A DNA stretch of 64,000 nt from JADJPG01 sp964491875 (GTDB taxonomy: Bacteria; Verrucomicrobiota; Verrucomicrobiia; Limisphaerales; JADJPG01). The stretch's first letter is position 1. The number at the start of each line of letters is the position of its first letter. The notes beneath the pieces are model-generated. The model had not been told where the DNA came from. It worked only from the letters and a program-made list of their open reading frames with translations, and searched no databases. Shown in pieces: positions 1 through 9,038 of the stretch. A program made the translations under genes and the position numbers. The stretch lies in the NCBI GenBank assembly GCA_964491875.1, contig CAZBIC010000011.1:62001-126000 (forward strand). Reading direction: 5' to 3'.

Positions 1-453
1 CGCATGGGTGATTTCGGCCGTCGTCACCAGTCCGCGCGTCCAGCGCTCATTCGCGAGAAGCTCGAAAATATGTTTCAGCGGCTTGCCTTCCCCGTTTTGG
101 TTTACGACGCCGTTGATGATGCGCGCGCCGCTGCCCCAGGCGGAAGAGGCTGCCGAGGAATCGGTGACGATCGAGTTCAGCGACCGGGTGTTCATCAAAC
201 CTGTTTTCGCGGCGGGATGATTGTAGAGATTCATCCAGCTCGTCGCTCTTCCGCGAACGATTTGTGAAAGATGGTCGGCACACGTCAGAGTGCCCGTGCT
301 CATGCCGTCGCTGACCATGTGGATGATGCGGCGCGGCTTCTGGCCGGGCTTGCCGGAGACGGCTTTGTCTGCGGCGCTGCTGATGTTCGGAAACGCTATT
401 GCTGCGGCCGCAAGGGACGAAGCACCGTTCAAGAATCCACGTCGATTGATCAT
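1..453 (-). CDS. Alkaline phosphatase family protein, N-terminal 151 residues (cut by window edge)
   Basis: The frame is open from an ATG at 453 down to base 1, so only the N-terminal third is present. The protein starts MINRRGFLNG, a twin-arginine type leader, followed by an Ala-rich stretch to about residue 28, which suggests Tat export. Residues 42-52 (RIIHMVSDGMS) match the metal-binding start of the alkaline phosphatase fold. Residues 97-109 (TDSSAASSAWGSG) match the active-site TDSAASATAxxTG segment, with Ser99 as the likely phosphorylated nucleophile. The family hydrolyses phosphomonoesters in the periplasm using zinc and magnesium. It is divergent from the peptidase gene at 553 with about 100 bp between them. 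The rest of the gene lies outside the window. Confidence 0.85.
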   Translation of the reverse strand, partial: MINRRGFLNGASSLAAAAIAFPNISSAADKAVSGKPGQKPRRIIHMVSDGMSTGTLTCADHLSQIVRGRATSWMNLYNHPAAKTGLMNTRSLNSIVTDSSAASSAWGSGARIINGVVNQNGEGKPLKHIFELLANERWTRGLVTTAEITHA

Positions 454-552
454 ACGCACAAATGTGTTGGGTGGATTTACAGACGCAAGCCGCGACCTGT
501 TATTTAACTTTTTTTGATGCAAATCGCCCCGGGGTGGTGTCTATCCATGCAC

Positions 553-2694
553 ATGAAGATCGCTTTCACCTTGCTCGCTGTGGCGACGTTGCTCGCGGCG
601 TGCGCTACATCCATGAATTCCAAGTCGTCCACCAAACTTACTTATCCCGCCACCAAGAAGGGCGATCTTGTCGAAACGTTGCACGGTACGCCGGTGCCCG
701 ATCCGTATCGCTGGCTGGAGGACGACCATGCCGCCGACACCAAGGCATGGGTCGAGGAACAGAACAAGGTGACGTTTGGTTACCTCGAGCAGATTCCTGC
801 GCGCACCAACATCAAGGCCCGTCTCACGAAGCTCTGGAACTACGAGCGCTACGGCGCGCCGTCGAAACACGGTGGCCGCTACCTCTTCAGCAAGAACGAC
901 GGGCTCCAGAATCAAAGCGTGCTCTACACGATGCGTTCACTCGATGAGACGCCGAAAGTGCTGCTCGATCCGAACAAGCTCTCCGCTGACGGGACGGTGT
1001 CGCTCGCTTCGCTCTCGCTTTCGGACGACGGGGACCTGATGGCCTACGGCATTTCGGTGGCGGGTTCGGATTGGAACGAGATCAAAGTGCGTGAGGTGGA
1101 CTCCGGCAAGGAACTCACGGACCACATCAAGTGGGTGAAGTCGAGCGGCGCGTCGTGGACGAAGGACGGCAAAGGATTCTTCTACTCCCGCTATGACGAG
1201 CCGAAATCCGCCGACCAGCTCAAGGGCGTGAACTATTTCCACAAGCTCTATTACCACCGCATCGGCACGCCTCAGAGCGACGACGTGTTGATCTACGAGC
1301 GTCTGGACCAGAAGGAATGGGGTTTCGGTGGTGGTGTGACAGACGACGGAAAGTATCTCACGATCACCGTGTGGCAGGGCACGGACACGAGAAATCGTTT
1401 CTTCTACAAAGATCTCTCGAAGCCCGAGGCGAAAGTGGTCGAGCTGCTCAACGACTTCGATGCGGACTACTCGTTCATCGACAACGTGGGGACCACGTTC
1501 TACTTCCGTACGGATCTGAACGCACCGCGCGGCCGCGTCATTGCCATCGATCTCGCCACGCCGCAGCGGGCGAACTGGGTCGAGGTGATTCCGCAGACGG
1601 CCGAGCGTTTGCAAGGCGTCGGTCTGATCAATAATCAGTTCGTGACGTTCTACCTCAAGGACGCGCGCACGCAGGTAAAGATCCATGATCTGCACGGCAA
1701 GTTCGTGCGCGAAGTCGAGCTGCCGGGCATCGGCTCGGCGGGCGGCTTCGGCGGCAAGCGGACGGAATCCGAGACGTTCTACTCGTTCACCGGCTTCACC
1801 GCGCCGAGTACCATCTATCGCTACGATATGAAGACCGGCGTGAGCACGGTGTTCCGCGCGCCACAGGTGGATTTCGATCCGGCGAAGTTCGAGACGAAAC
1901 AAATTTTCTACGCGAGCAAGGATGGCACGCGCGTGCCGATGTTCATCACGCACAAGAAGGGGCTGAAGCTCGACGGGAAGAACCCGACTTTGCTTTACGG
2001 CTACGGCGGTTTCGACATCAGCCTCACGCCGAGCTTCTCTGTGAGCACCGTCGTGTGGATGGAGATGGGCGGCGTCTATGCGGTACCGAACCTCCGCGGC
2101 GGCGGCGAATACGGCAAGGCCTGGCACGAGGCGGGCACGAAACTGAAGAAGCAAAATGTGTTCGACGACTTCATCGCCGCTGCGGAATGGCTCATTGCCA
2201 ACAAATACACATCAAGCGAGAAGCTCGCGATTAGCGGCGGCAGCAACGGCGGTCTGCTGGTCGGCGCGTGCATGGCGCAGCGACCGGAACTGTTTCGCGC
2301 CGCGCTGCCGGCGGTTGGCGTGATGGACATGCTGCGCTTCCACAAGTTCACGCGCGGCTGGGCGTGGACGAGCGACTACGGTTCGCCGGATGACGCGACG
2401 GAGTTCAAGGCGCTTCTCGCCTATTCGCCGTATCACAATCTCAAGCCCGGCGTGAGCTATCCCGCGACGATGGTGACGACAGCCGATCACGACGACCGCG
2501 TGGTGCCCGCGCACAGCTTCAAGTTCGCCGCGCGTTTGCAGGAGGCGCATCGCGGCGAGAACCCGGTGCTCATCCGCATCGAAACGAAGGCCGGCCACGG
2601 TGCCGGCAAGCCGACGAGCAAACTGATCGAGGAAGCTGCGGACCGGTATGCATTCCTCATGAAGGAGCTGGGGATGAGTGAGCCGCGCTGGTGA
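553..2694 (+). CDS. Prolyl oligopeptidase family serine peptidase (S9A), predicted lipoprotein
   Basis: The product has 713 residues from the ATG at 553. ATGs at 514 and 547 are also in frame, but the one at 553 gives a clean lipoprotein leader (MKIAFTLLAVATLLAAC) with lipobox LAAC, so it is chosen. The N-terminal half is the seven-bladed propeller of prolyl oligopeptidases (DPYRWLED near the start of the mature protein). The C-terminal half is the alpha/beta hydrolase: Ser564 in GGSNGG, Asp in DHDDRV, and His in KAGHGAGKP complete the triad. The family cuts short peptides after proline. The lipid anchor places it in the periplasm or outer membrane. Length is normal for the family. No Shine-Dalgarno sequence is obvious. 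Confidence 0.93.
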   Translation: MKIAFTLLAVATLLAACATSMNSKSSTKLTYPATKKGDLVETLHGTPVPDPYRWLEDDHAADTKAWVEEQNKVTFGYLEQIPARTNIKARLTKLWNYERYGAPSKHGGRYLFSKNDGLQNQSVLYTMRSLDETPKVLLDPNKLSADGTVSLASLSLSDDGDLMAYGISVAGSDWNEIKVREVDSGKELTDHIKWVKSSGASWTKDGKGFFYSRYDEPKSADQLKGVNYFHKLYYHRIGTPQSDDVLIYERLDQKEWGFGGGVTDDGKYLTITVWQGTDTRNRFFYKDLSKPEAKVVELLNDFDADYSFIDNVGTTFYFRTDLNAPRGRVIAIDLATPQRANWVEVIPQTAERLQGVGLINNQFVTFYLKDARTQVKIHDLHGKFVREVELPGIGSAGGFGGKRTESETFYSFTGFTAPSTIYRYDMKTGVSTVFRAPQVDFDPAKFETKQIFYASKDGTRVPMFITHKKGLKLDGKNPTLLYGYGGFDISLTPSFSVSTVVWMEMGGVYAVPNLRGGGEYGKAWHEAGTKLKKQNVFDDFIAAAEWLIANKYTSSEKLAISGGSNGGLLVGACMAQRPELFRAALPAVGVMDMLRFHKFTRGWAWTSDYGSPDDATEFKALLAYSPYHNLKPGVSYPATMVTTADHDDRVVPAHSFKFAARLQEAHRGENPVLIRIETKAGHGAGKPTSKLIEEAADRYAFLMKELGMSEPRW

Positions 2695-2709
2695 TGTTGG
2701 TTTGATTCG

Positions 2710-3243
2710 ATGGTTTCCGCGAAGAACTGGATTGGCTGTCTGCTGCTGGGGATGTTGGTTTCCCCATTGGCGGGTTTCGATCTGCGACTGGAATCCACTG
2801 GCGTTCGAGGAGCCTTCTCGAATCCTTTCAACCACGCGCGATTTTATCACACCGAGGCATTCATCAACTGGGACACGCCATGGCATTGGGAGCTCGGGCG
2901 CGGGTGGCATCTGCAAACGCGCCTCGAGCTGACCGGCGGCTGGATGAACGGGCGTGGAGAGGATGCAGCGTTTGGCACCATCGGTCCCGGATTTGTCGCA
3001 AGCTGGAAGGATCTCCCGATCGTGTTGGAGGCTGGAATAAGTCCCACTGCGCTGGGACGCGAGCAGTTCGGAAACACCGATTTCGGAACCGTGTTCCAGT
3101 TCACGACGCACGGTGGGTTGACCTGGAACATGACCCGGCGGATGGGCGTCGGGCTGCGGTTTCTTCACATTTCCAATGCCGACATTGGACCGTCGAATCC
3201 CGGCGTGAACCTTTACTCCGTCGGCCTGGGTTGGAAGTTTTGA
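2710..3243 (+). CDS. pagL: PagL-like lipid A 3-O-deacylase
   Basis: A 177-residue protein with a hydrophobic leader (NWIGCLLLGMLVSPLAG) and alternating beta-strand character ending in Phe (LYSVGLGWKF), typical of a small outer-membrane barrel. Near the C-terminus, RFLHISNADIGPSNPGVN matches the PagL signature, in which the His and Ser of H-x-S-N are catalytic and NxGxN follows. PagL removes the 3-O acyl chain of lipid A in the outer membrane. The gene starts 15 bp after the peptidase stop, so the two may be cotranscribed. The alternative is a general acyloxyacyl hydrolase of the same fold. Confidence 0.82.
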   Translation: MVSAKNWIGCLLLGMLVSPLAGFDLRLESTGVRGAFSNPFNHARFYHTEAFINWDTPWHWELGRGWHLQTRLELTGGWMNGRGEDAAFGTIGPGFVASWKDLPIVLEAGISPTALGREQFGNTDFGTVFQFTTHGGLTWNMTRRMGVGLRFLHISNADIGPSNPGVNLYSVGLGWKF

Positions 3244-3249
3244 GCGCGG

Positions 3250-4305
3250 TCAATCGCGCGGCAGGACAAGGCAATCCTGGGACCGCACGTGGACGTTCAG
3301 TACCGAGCCGACGAGGCGAATTTCTACTGGATTCTGCTCGAAGGCCTTGATCGTTTTTCCCGGTCGATACTCCAAACCATACTGCTCCACTTCTCCCAGA
3401 TAACTGACGTGCGCGATGGTGGTCGCGAAGGAGTTGTTGCCATTCGTGCCGATTTGAACCGCCTCGGGCCGGAAGCCGAGCCAGACTTTGTCGCCGGCTT
3501 TTGCGGTCGGACTGGCGGCCGCTGAAATGTTTCCGAGTTCGGTGCGGAGCATGACGCCTTCGGCGCCCGTCGACTGCACATCCGCCTCGATCCAGTTTGA
3601 TTCCCCGATGAAATCCGCGACGAACCGGTTGGCGGGCGAGCGGTAGACGGTCCGCGGATCGCCGATTTGTTCGATGACACCATCGCGCAGCACGGCCATG
3701 CGAGTGGCGAGCGAGAGCGCCTCCTTCTGATCGTGCGTCACGTAGATGGTCGTGATTTTCGTCTGCGCGTGAATGCGTCGGATTTCTTCGCGCATTTCGA
3801 GCCGGAGCTTCGCGTCGAGATTCGAGAGTGGTTCGTCGAGCAGGAGAACGTCCGGCTTGATGACGAGCGCGCGGGCCAGCGCCACGCGTTGTTGTTGGCC
3901 GCCGGAAAGTTGGTTGGGGGAACGTGTCGCATACTTCTCCATCTGCACGATCGCGAGCGCCTCGGCCACGCGACGCTTCTTTTCGTCCGCGCTGATGCCG
4001 CGAACGTCGAGTCCATAGGTGACGTTCTCGGCGACCGTCATGTGCGGCCAGAGGGCGTAGTTCTGGAAGACCATCCCGGTGTTGCGCTGATGCGGCGGAA
4101 CGCCGGCCATCGGCTTGTCACCAAACAACAGCTCACCGCCGTCCGGTTGGTAGAATCCCGCGATGGTGCGGAGCAGCGTCGTCTTGCCGCAGCCGGACGG
4201 GCCGAGCAGAAAGAACAATTCCTGCGACTCGATCTCCAGTGAAATGTTCCTGAGGGCGAGCGTCTCGCCGAATTTTTTGATGAGGTTGCGAATTACAACG
4301 CGCAT
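3250..4305 (-). CDS. ABC transporter ATP-binding protein, Fbp/Pot type
   Basis: A 351-residue ATPase with Walker A GPSGCGKTT (35-43), Q-loop around QNYALWP, signature LSGGQQQR (133-140), Walker B VLLLDEP (153-159) and switch His191. The C-terminal 80 residues or so form a TOBE-like regulatory domain, as in iron(III), spermidine and molybdate importers. Its start overlaps the 3' end of the substrate-binding protein gene by 13 bp, so the two are translationally coupled. No permease gene lies next to either, so the complex must use membrane subunits encoded elsewhere, or they have been lost. Confidence 0.93.
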   Translation of the reverse strand: MRVVIRNLIKKFGETLALRNISLEIESQELFFLLGPSGCGKTTLLRTIAGFYQPDGGELLFGDKPMAGVPPHQRNTGMVFQNYALWPHMTVAENVTYGLDVRGISADEKKRRVAEALAIVQMEKYATRSPNQLSGGQQQRVALARALVIKPDVLLLDEPLSNLDAKLRLEMREEIRRIHAQTKITTIYVTHDQKEALSLATRMAVLRDGVIEQIGDPRTVYRSPANRFVADFIGESNWIEADVQSTGAEGVMLRTELGNISAAASPTAKAGDKVWLGFRPEAVQIGTNGNNSFATTIAHVSYLGEVEQYGLEYRPGKTIKAFEQNPVEIRLVGSVLNVHVRSQDCLVLPRD

Positions 4306-5651
4306 AGCTTGCGATATTTAGCCCGGGCCCACGACTGCCACTCGGTCTTGAGACGGTTGCGAACAGCGGGATCCTTCCACGCGCTGGTCGCCAGCTTCAA
4401 CGCTTCCTGCTCGGTCAGCGGTACGCGACCGAGTTCAGAGAGATCGTGTGGTTGCATCCCACGGGCGATTATCGCCCGCCACGCTGTTTGCAACTCGGAA
4501 TGCGTATCCACCATCAGCGCGCCGACCATTGCGGCGAGCACCTCGCGGCGGTCACGGCCGAGCTTGGAGTTGTAGACGAAGCTCTGCTTCAAATCGAACG
4601 GCGAGAACTCGATGTTACTGACGCCTTTGTAGTGCTGGTAGAAATCCGGCCGCACGGACATGCGTTCGATGGAGAATTGCTTCGGTCCTTCCGTGTGCCC
4701 GCGCGGGAGGAACCAGAGACGCTGGCCATCTTCGCCCAGCACAAAGTCGACGAAGCGCTGCGCGGTCTTTAGGTTCGGCGCGCCCTTCAGGATCGCCATC
4801 GCGTCGCCATTGATGGCGGTGAAATCTTCGGGCAACACAAAGGTCATGTTCGTGCGGCCCGCCACCGCAATCTGGCTGAAGCCGTAGAAGTCGATGGCGA
4901 AGGCATACGCGGTTTCGCCCAATGTGACATCCTTCGCGGTGCTGCTGGAGAGGCGGTCGAACTTCCGCACGTTACCGCCGATCTCGGTGAGCTTCTGCCA
5001 GCCTTTCTCCCAGCCGTAAGCTTGCAGGAAGGCTTCGAACATCACGTTCATCGTGCCGCTGTTGCGCGGGTCGCCGGCGCCGACCCAGCCGATGAGTTTG
5101 GGATTCGCCAGGTCGCCCCAAGTATGAGCGAGTTCGAGGTGAAGCGTGCGTTGCAGCTTCGTGTTCTGGAGAATCCCGAAGCTGGATAGCGCTGCGGCGA
5201 ACCACGTGAAGTTCTCGTCGTAGACATCCATGCCCTGCAAATCCTGTGGGATGCCGGCTAGGATCTCGGCGGGCGGTTGATAGCGGGCGGAAAGCTTCTT
5301 GTCGGCGAGGACGAGATACGGCTCCTGTCCGCCGCCGAAGAGGATGTCGAGTCCGATGCCGTCCGGCTTCTTGGAGAACTCCGATTGCACGAAGCGCAGC
5401 GCGTCCGAAGTCCCGCCGACGTTGCGCCATTGCACTTCCGCCTTCTCACCAAACTTCTTCTCATGCCACTCGGCGAACCCGCGTCCGAACTCGTGACGGA
5501 TGGCGTCGACGTGAGGCGTGAGAATGACGACTTCCGCTGCGCCCACCGGCAGCAAAGCGAGGAGAACGAACAGGAGAGTGACTGACGCGAAGGGGGCCGG
5601 TCTGAGAACCGGCGCAGAGAAGGTGGGGCGGCGAAGTCGCACAGCGCGCAT
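4293..5651 (-). CDS. Extracellular solute-binding protein, iron(III)-type ABC importer
   Basis: A 452-residue protein with a long basic n-region and a hydrophobic core (VTLLFVLLALLPVGAAE), read as a signal peptide cut near residue 40. The mature start (VVILTPHVDAIRHEFGRGF) and the segment GWVGAGDPRNSGTMN are typical of FbpA-like binding proteins of the periplasmic-binding type II fold. It should capture its ligand in the periplasm and deliver it to the transporter powered by the ATPase at 3250-4305. The ligand is not determined here; iron or an iron chelate is the usual guess for this family. The region just upstream contains short palindromes (ccggtctgagaaccgg), and the unusual n-region may derive from such repeat sequence. 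Confidence 0.85.
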   Translation of the reverse strand: MRAVRLRRPTFSAPVLRPAPFASVTLLFVLLALLPVGAAEVVILTPHVDAIRHEFGRGFAEWHEKKFGEKAEVQWRNVGGTSDALRFVQSEFSKKPDGIGLDILFGGGQEPYLVLADKKLSARYQPPAEILAGIPQDLQGMDVYDENFTWFAAALSSFGILQNTKLQRTLHLELAHTWGDLANPKLIGWVGAGDPRNSGTMNVMFEAFLQAYGWEKGWQKLTEIGGNVRKFDRLSSSTAKDVTLGETAYAFAIDFYGFSQIAVAGRTNMTFVLPEDFTAINGDAMAILKGAPNLKTAQRFVDFVLGEDGQRLWFLPRGHTEGPKQFSIERMSVRPDFYQHYKGVSNIEFSPFDLKQSFVYNSKLGRDRREVLAAMVGALMVDTHSELQTAWRAIIARGMQPHDLSELGRVPLTEQEALKLATSAWKDPAVRNRLKTEWQSWARAKYRKLCAL

Positions 5652-5750
5652 GCGGTCGCAGCGTAGGCGTCAGCCGAAAGGCGGACAAGCGGAGAAGTAA
5701 TTCTCAGGGCGATTGGAGGTCTTGCCGGCGTCTGGCTTGTCGAGGTTTGT

Positions 5751-7091
5751 TTAGCGTTCGCCGATCGAGTAGAGAAATCGCTCGCCGCGAAGATACAATT
5801 CCCGATCGGCCAGGGCTGCGGAGGCGCTGAAGGAATCTTCGAGTTTGTTGACCGCAAGAGTGGCATTGGTGGCGTCGTGGCGGAGTACAACCGTGGTGCC
5901 GTCCCGTCCCGAGACATAGATTCGTCCCGCGGCGCCGACGGGTGAGGCAAAGACGAAATCTTGAATGCCTTCGAGCCGCAGTAGCTCGCCGCGGAACTCG
6001 CCTGTCTCCGGATTCAGTCGCACGAGCACGTTCTGGTTGTGCCGCAGATGATACAAGGTGTCGCCGTAGAGCAGGGGAGAGGAGACGTAGGGTGTCAGGC
6101 GATTCAAACGCCACGCGACGTTGGTGGACTTGCTGATGTCCCCGCTGGCGCCTGCGAGGCGAATCGCCACCATCGCCTGGCGATAGTAGCTGTTGCCAGC
6201 GATCACCATTTCCCGCCATTGCACGGGCGAAGCAACGACGTTATCCGTCAACCCGTCGCATTCCCACAACAGCGCGCCGGTCGTGACATCGTAGCTGCGG
6301 ACCCGTTTGGTGGCGCTGACTACCAGCTGGGTCTTTCCGGCGTGTTGGACGAGGATGGGGGTGGACCATGAGGTTTTCTCGTCGCGGGCGGTTTTCCAGA
6401 GTTCTTTTCCGGTGCGTTTGTCGAACGCGAACAGGGACGATTCACCTTCGTGATCCCAGTTCACGATGAGCATGTCGCCGTGCAACACCGGCGAGCTGCC
6501 TTCTCCGTGGGCGTGAAGCGTCTGCATCTTGCCGAGGTCCCGTTGCCACTTCACTGCGCCGTTTGTATCGAGACAGTAGAGCCCGCGCGAACCGAAGAAG
6601 GCGTAGATGAACTCGCCGTCCGTCACCGGCGAATTCGAAGCCGGACTGCCGGTGGTGTGGCCTCCTTCATGAGGCCATTCCTCCCGCACGATTTTCTTCC
6701 AGATGACACGTCCATCTTTTCGGTCGATGGCGAGAACCATGTATTGGTGGCGATGAGTGACAGGCACGCTGTCGTGGACACCCGGTGCGCTGTCGAACAC
6801 GGGTTTCTGCGCTTCCCCGACGGGCGCGGCGGCGGTCACGTAAACGCGGTTGCCGAACACGATCGGCGAGGAATGCCCCTTGCCGGGCAATTCGATCTTC
6901 CACCGGATGTTCTTCTTTTCGCTCCATTCGACGGGTGGATCGGCAAAGGGTGCCACGCCGTTCGCCAGTGGACCGCGCCACTGTGGCCAGGAATGGGAGT
7001 CAGTCGACGGTCGATCGGATTCGGCGCCTGAAGCCAGAGCAGTTCCGAAAATGCAGAATATGGCCAGCCAGCAGAGCACACGCGCCTTCAT
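5751..7091 (-). CDS. Secreted PQQ-like beta-propeller protein
   Basis: 446 residues from the ATG at 7091. An in-frame ATG at 7151 would add 20 residues in front of the signal peptide (MKARVLCWLAIFCIFG...), so the downstream start is preferred. The mature N-terminus has WPQWRGPLANG, the usual opening of planctomycete and verrucomicrobial PQQ-like propellers. Blade motifs recur (FAFDKRTGKELWK, SYDVTTGALLWECDG, RLNPETGEFRGELL). The fold is shared by BamB and quinoprotein dehydrogenases. The calcium and PQQ ligands of true dehydrogenases are not evident, so an enzyme activity cannot be claimed. It is probably periplasmic. Two other propellers of this kind occur at 29796-31088 and 58213-59940. Confidence 0.85.
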   Translation of the reverse strand: MKARVLCWLAIFCIFGTALASGAESDRPSTDSHSWPQWRGPLANGVAPFADPPVEWSEKKNIRWKIELPGKGHSSPIVFGNRVYVTAAAPVGEAQKPVFDSAPGVHDSVPVTHRHQYMVLAIDRKDGRVIWKKIVREEWPHEGGHTTGSPASNSPVTDGEFIYAFFGSRGLYCLDTNGAVKWQRDLGKMQTLHAHGEGSSPVLHGDMLIVNWDHEGESSLFAFDKRTGKELWKTARDEKTSWSTPILVQHAGKTQLVVSATKRVRSYDVTTGALLWECDGLTDNVVASPVQWREMVIAGNSYYRQAMVAIRLAGASGDISKSTNVAWRLNRLTPYVSSPLLYGDTLYHLRHNQNVLVRLNPETGEFRGELLRLEGIQDFVFASPVGAAGRIYVSGRDGTTVVLRHDATNATLAVNKLEDSFSASAALADRELYLRGERFLYSIGER

Positions 7092-7207
7092 GGGAGGACA
7101 GGACACTATTTCCTCGTCCCTGCCAACGGCAACTTTCTGTCCATGCGGCAACCACCGTCTCCGCTTGAGACGCCTGCGAGTCCCCTGTGCCCCATTCGAA
7201 CGGGCGG

Positions 7208-7236
7208 TTGACCATTTGAATTGGTGTGTTTAATTT
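7208..7236 (+). promoter_or_regulatory. Candidate sigma-70 promoter, possibly leaderless
   Basis: TTGACC at 7208-7213 and TAATTT at 7231-7236 are separated by 17 bases. The GTG of the next small ORF is at 7243, only six bases past the -10 box, so the transcript would have almost no 5' leader. This is a consensus match only. Confidence 0.45.
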
Positions 7237-7242
7237 CTCGCC

Positions 7243-7422
7243 GTGACCCAACGTCCGGAAACCGACAGGTTCCTTCGTGCTGCCGTGAAGAGTGGTTTGC
7301 GCATGCAGCAGGCGGAGTCCGATCAATCGAATGCGGGTCAGGCGAGTGCTGGACTGCGAACTTTGCAACGCATCAAGGCCTCGCTCCGTAAATCAAAACC
7401 TCAGAGCAAAACAAAACTGTGA
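7243..7422 (+). CDS. Small hypothetical protein, 59 residues, first gene of a three-gene unit
   Basis: GTG start at 7243 and TGA at 7420-7422. The stop overlaps the GTG start of the next gene by four bases (GTGA), which argues that it is really translated and coupled. The product is basic and hydrophilic (ends KSKPQSKTKL, contains LRTLQRIKASLRK) with no signal peptide or membrane segment. No family is recognised. The supports are the overlap with the next gene and a promoter-like sequence just upstream. Confidence 0.5.
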   Translation: MTQRPETDRFLRAAVKSGLRMQQAESDQSNAGQASAGLRTLQRIKASLRKSKPQSKTKL

Positions 7423-7886
7423 CGAACAGCGAACGAAACTGGCTGGGTGCTGTGCCTTGGGAATCGGTGGTGAGCTTGAACAAAGCTCTCTGCCAGGCGC
7501 AGAAGTTGGAGCCTCTCCACAACGCCAAGGGATTTTCGGCCGCCCAGCGCCTGTGGGAGGCTTCGGTTTCCAAGAAGCTGTCCCTGCGCGCCGTCATCGA
7601 GGTCTGCCACGAAACCTTTGAACTCGCGCCGTTCACGTTTAACAACGGGAACACCTTCGCCGCCCTTGCGCGAACCTTGCTCGAAGAACCGTTGAAGCAA
7701 ATTTCTCCCGTCGAGGCTCAAATCGTCCGCACCACCGTGTGCCACTACATCGTCGATTTGATCGGCGCAAAGGAATTGCAGCAAGTGCTCCGGCATTTTG
7801 AGGCCAAGCTCGTCAGTTTGCCTGTGGAAAAAAAGGTCGAGGCCGCTCCGATCGCTTCATCCCTGCCGCAGGAACAGCGCGCTTGA
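7419..7886 (+). CDS. Hypothetical cytoplasmic protein
   Basis: 155 residues, GTG start overlapping the preceding small ORF by four bases and ending four bases before the cupin gene. The sequence is predicted mainly alpha-helical and soluble (for example AAQRLWEASVSKKLSLRAVIEVCHE and LLEEPLKQISPVEAQIVRTTV, given here in part). The tail is Lys/Glu/Ala/Pro-rich. No signal peptide, membrane segment or known catalytic motif is seen and the family is not recognised. Tight packing with the cupin gene suggests a shared role. Confidence 0.65.
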   Translation: MTNSERNWLGAVPWESVVSLNKALCQAQKLEPLHNAKGFSAAQRLWEASVSKKLSLRAVIEVCHETFELAPFTFNNGNTFAALARTLLEEPLKQISPVEAQIVRTTVCHYIVDLIGAKELQQVLRHFEAKLVSLPVEKKVEAAPIASSLPQEQRA

Positions 7887-7889
7887 CCC

Positions 7890-8261
7890 GTGGAGACACC
7901 TCCCTCGGCGGCGGCTTCCGTCCCGAACTACATTGTCGCGCAGTTGGATGAAATCCCGCCCCAGTCCTGTCCATGCGGCGTAACCCGGCGTGCCTTCGCC
8001 GGTCTCCAAGGAGGTGTCGCGAGCGTGCATCTTGTCGAGATTTCTGAGGATTCCCGGGCTCACTACCACAAGCGAATGACCGAGTTGTATGTGGTTCTGG
8101 ATGGCGAAGGCGAAATGGAACTGGACGGTCGCCGCATCCCCGTGAAGCCGATGTCCGCCATTTACATCAAGCCCGGTTGCCGGCATCGGGCCATCGGAAA
8201 GCTGCGAATCATCAACGTCCCCATCCCTGCCTTCGACGAAACCGACGAGTGGTTCGATTGA
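7890..8261 (+). CDS. Cupin-domain protein
   Basis: 123 residues from a GTG. The single cupin barrel shows motif 1 around HYHKRMTELYVVLDGEGEME (two His and a Glu as likely metal ligands) and motif 2 around PVKPMSAIYIKPGCRHRAIG, with one His. Small single-domain cupins bind sugars or small acids, or act as isomerases or dioxygenases, so no specific reaction can be assigned. Four conserved-looking Cys/Pro residues at the N-terminus (PPQSCPCGVTR) are unusual and could bind a metal. Last gene of the 7243-8261 unit. Confidence 0.8.
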   Translation: METPPSAAASVPNYIVAQLDEIPPQSCPCGVTRRAFAGLQGGVASVHLVEISEDSRAHYHKRMTELYVVLDGEGEMELDGRRIPVKPMSAIYIKPGCRHRAIGKLRIINVPIPAFDETDEWFD

Positions 8262-8349
8262 GCTGGTTCAATCTCCCGCTCTGGCTTGGTTGTTCCTGCG
8301 GATCTGCCGTCTCACGGTGTTCAAATAGCAGTTAAGGTGCGGAAAGATG

Positions 8350-8377
8350 TTGAATTCAGCCGCGAGGTTTCTAGTAT
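8350..8377 (+). promoter_or_regulatory. Candidate promoter of tRNA-Pro
   Basis: TTGAAT at 8350-8355 and TAGTAT at 8372-8377 with a 16-base spacer, ending 35 bases before the tRNA. Consensus match only. Confidence 0.4.
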
Positions 8378-8412
8378 TCCGCTCCCGTTCGTTTCACGAG
8401 CGGAACTTCGGT

Positions 8413-8490
<78 letters not shown>

Positions 8491-8537
8491 TTTAATCTCC
8501 GATAAACTTCTCACCCTGCGCCTTCACTTCGTTCGCC

Positions 8538-8825
8538 TTACCTGGCTGCAATCTTGTCGAACTCACTGTCCGTAAACGTTTGCAGCGTTTCAGTGCGCAC
8601 GTTGCCGAGGGAGGCCAGTGTCGCCAGCAGTTGCAGAATCTTCTGGGAGTTGTCAGCACTGAGGATGAGCACGCCGTCATAACGGCCCAGCGTCCAGAAT
8701 TGTCCTTCGACCTTCACGCCAGACTTCGCGGCGAGCTTGTCGAACTGATGCGCGCGGGCTGTGGACTTCTTGACGTTCTTGGCGCCTTGTTCGGTGAACT
8801 TGAGCAGTGCAATGTAGCGGGCCAT
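8538..8825 (-). CDS. GYD-domain protein
   Basis: 95 residues starting MARYIALLKFTEQGAKNV, with KVEGQFWTLGRYDGVLILSA carrying the G-[RK]-Y-D feature that names the family. A good ribosome-binding sequence (GAAAGGAAAC) precedes the ATG at 8825. The in-frame ATG at 8993 would add 56 residues with no resemblance to the family. GYD proteins are small dimeric ferredoxin-like folds of unknown function. The gene stands alone between tRNA-Pro and the SecA-like gene. Confidence 0.85.
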   Translation of the reverse strand: MARYIALLKFTEQGAKNVKKSTARAHQFDKLAAKSGVKVEGQFWTLGRYDGVLILSADNSQKILQLLATLASLGNVRTETLQTFTDSEFDKIAAR

Positions 8826-9038
8826 GGGATGTTTCCTTTCGTTGGAGTGGTTGACTGTGTCGCGAATTGACCAAACGCCTTCCGGGTCGCGGGCCTGAAG
8901 GGCATCAACGACGGACGTGAATGGCTGAAGGAGATTTTCACGGCGTTGTTGTGCGGCAGACTGAAACCTCCGGACCAAACTGCCTTCTCCCAATTTGCCG
9001 AACCCTAATCGGTTTTGGCCGTTCGACCGCGGACTCTT

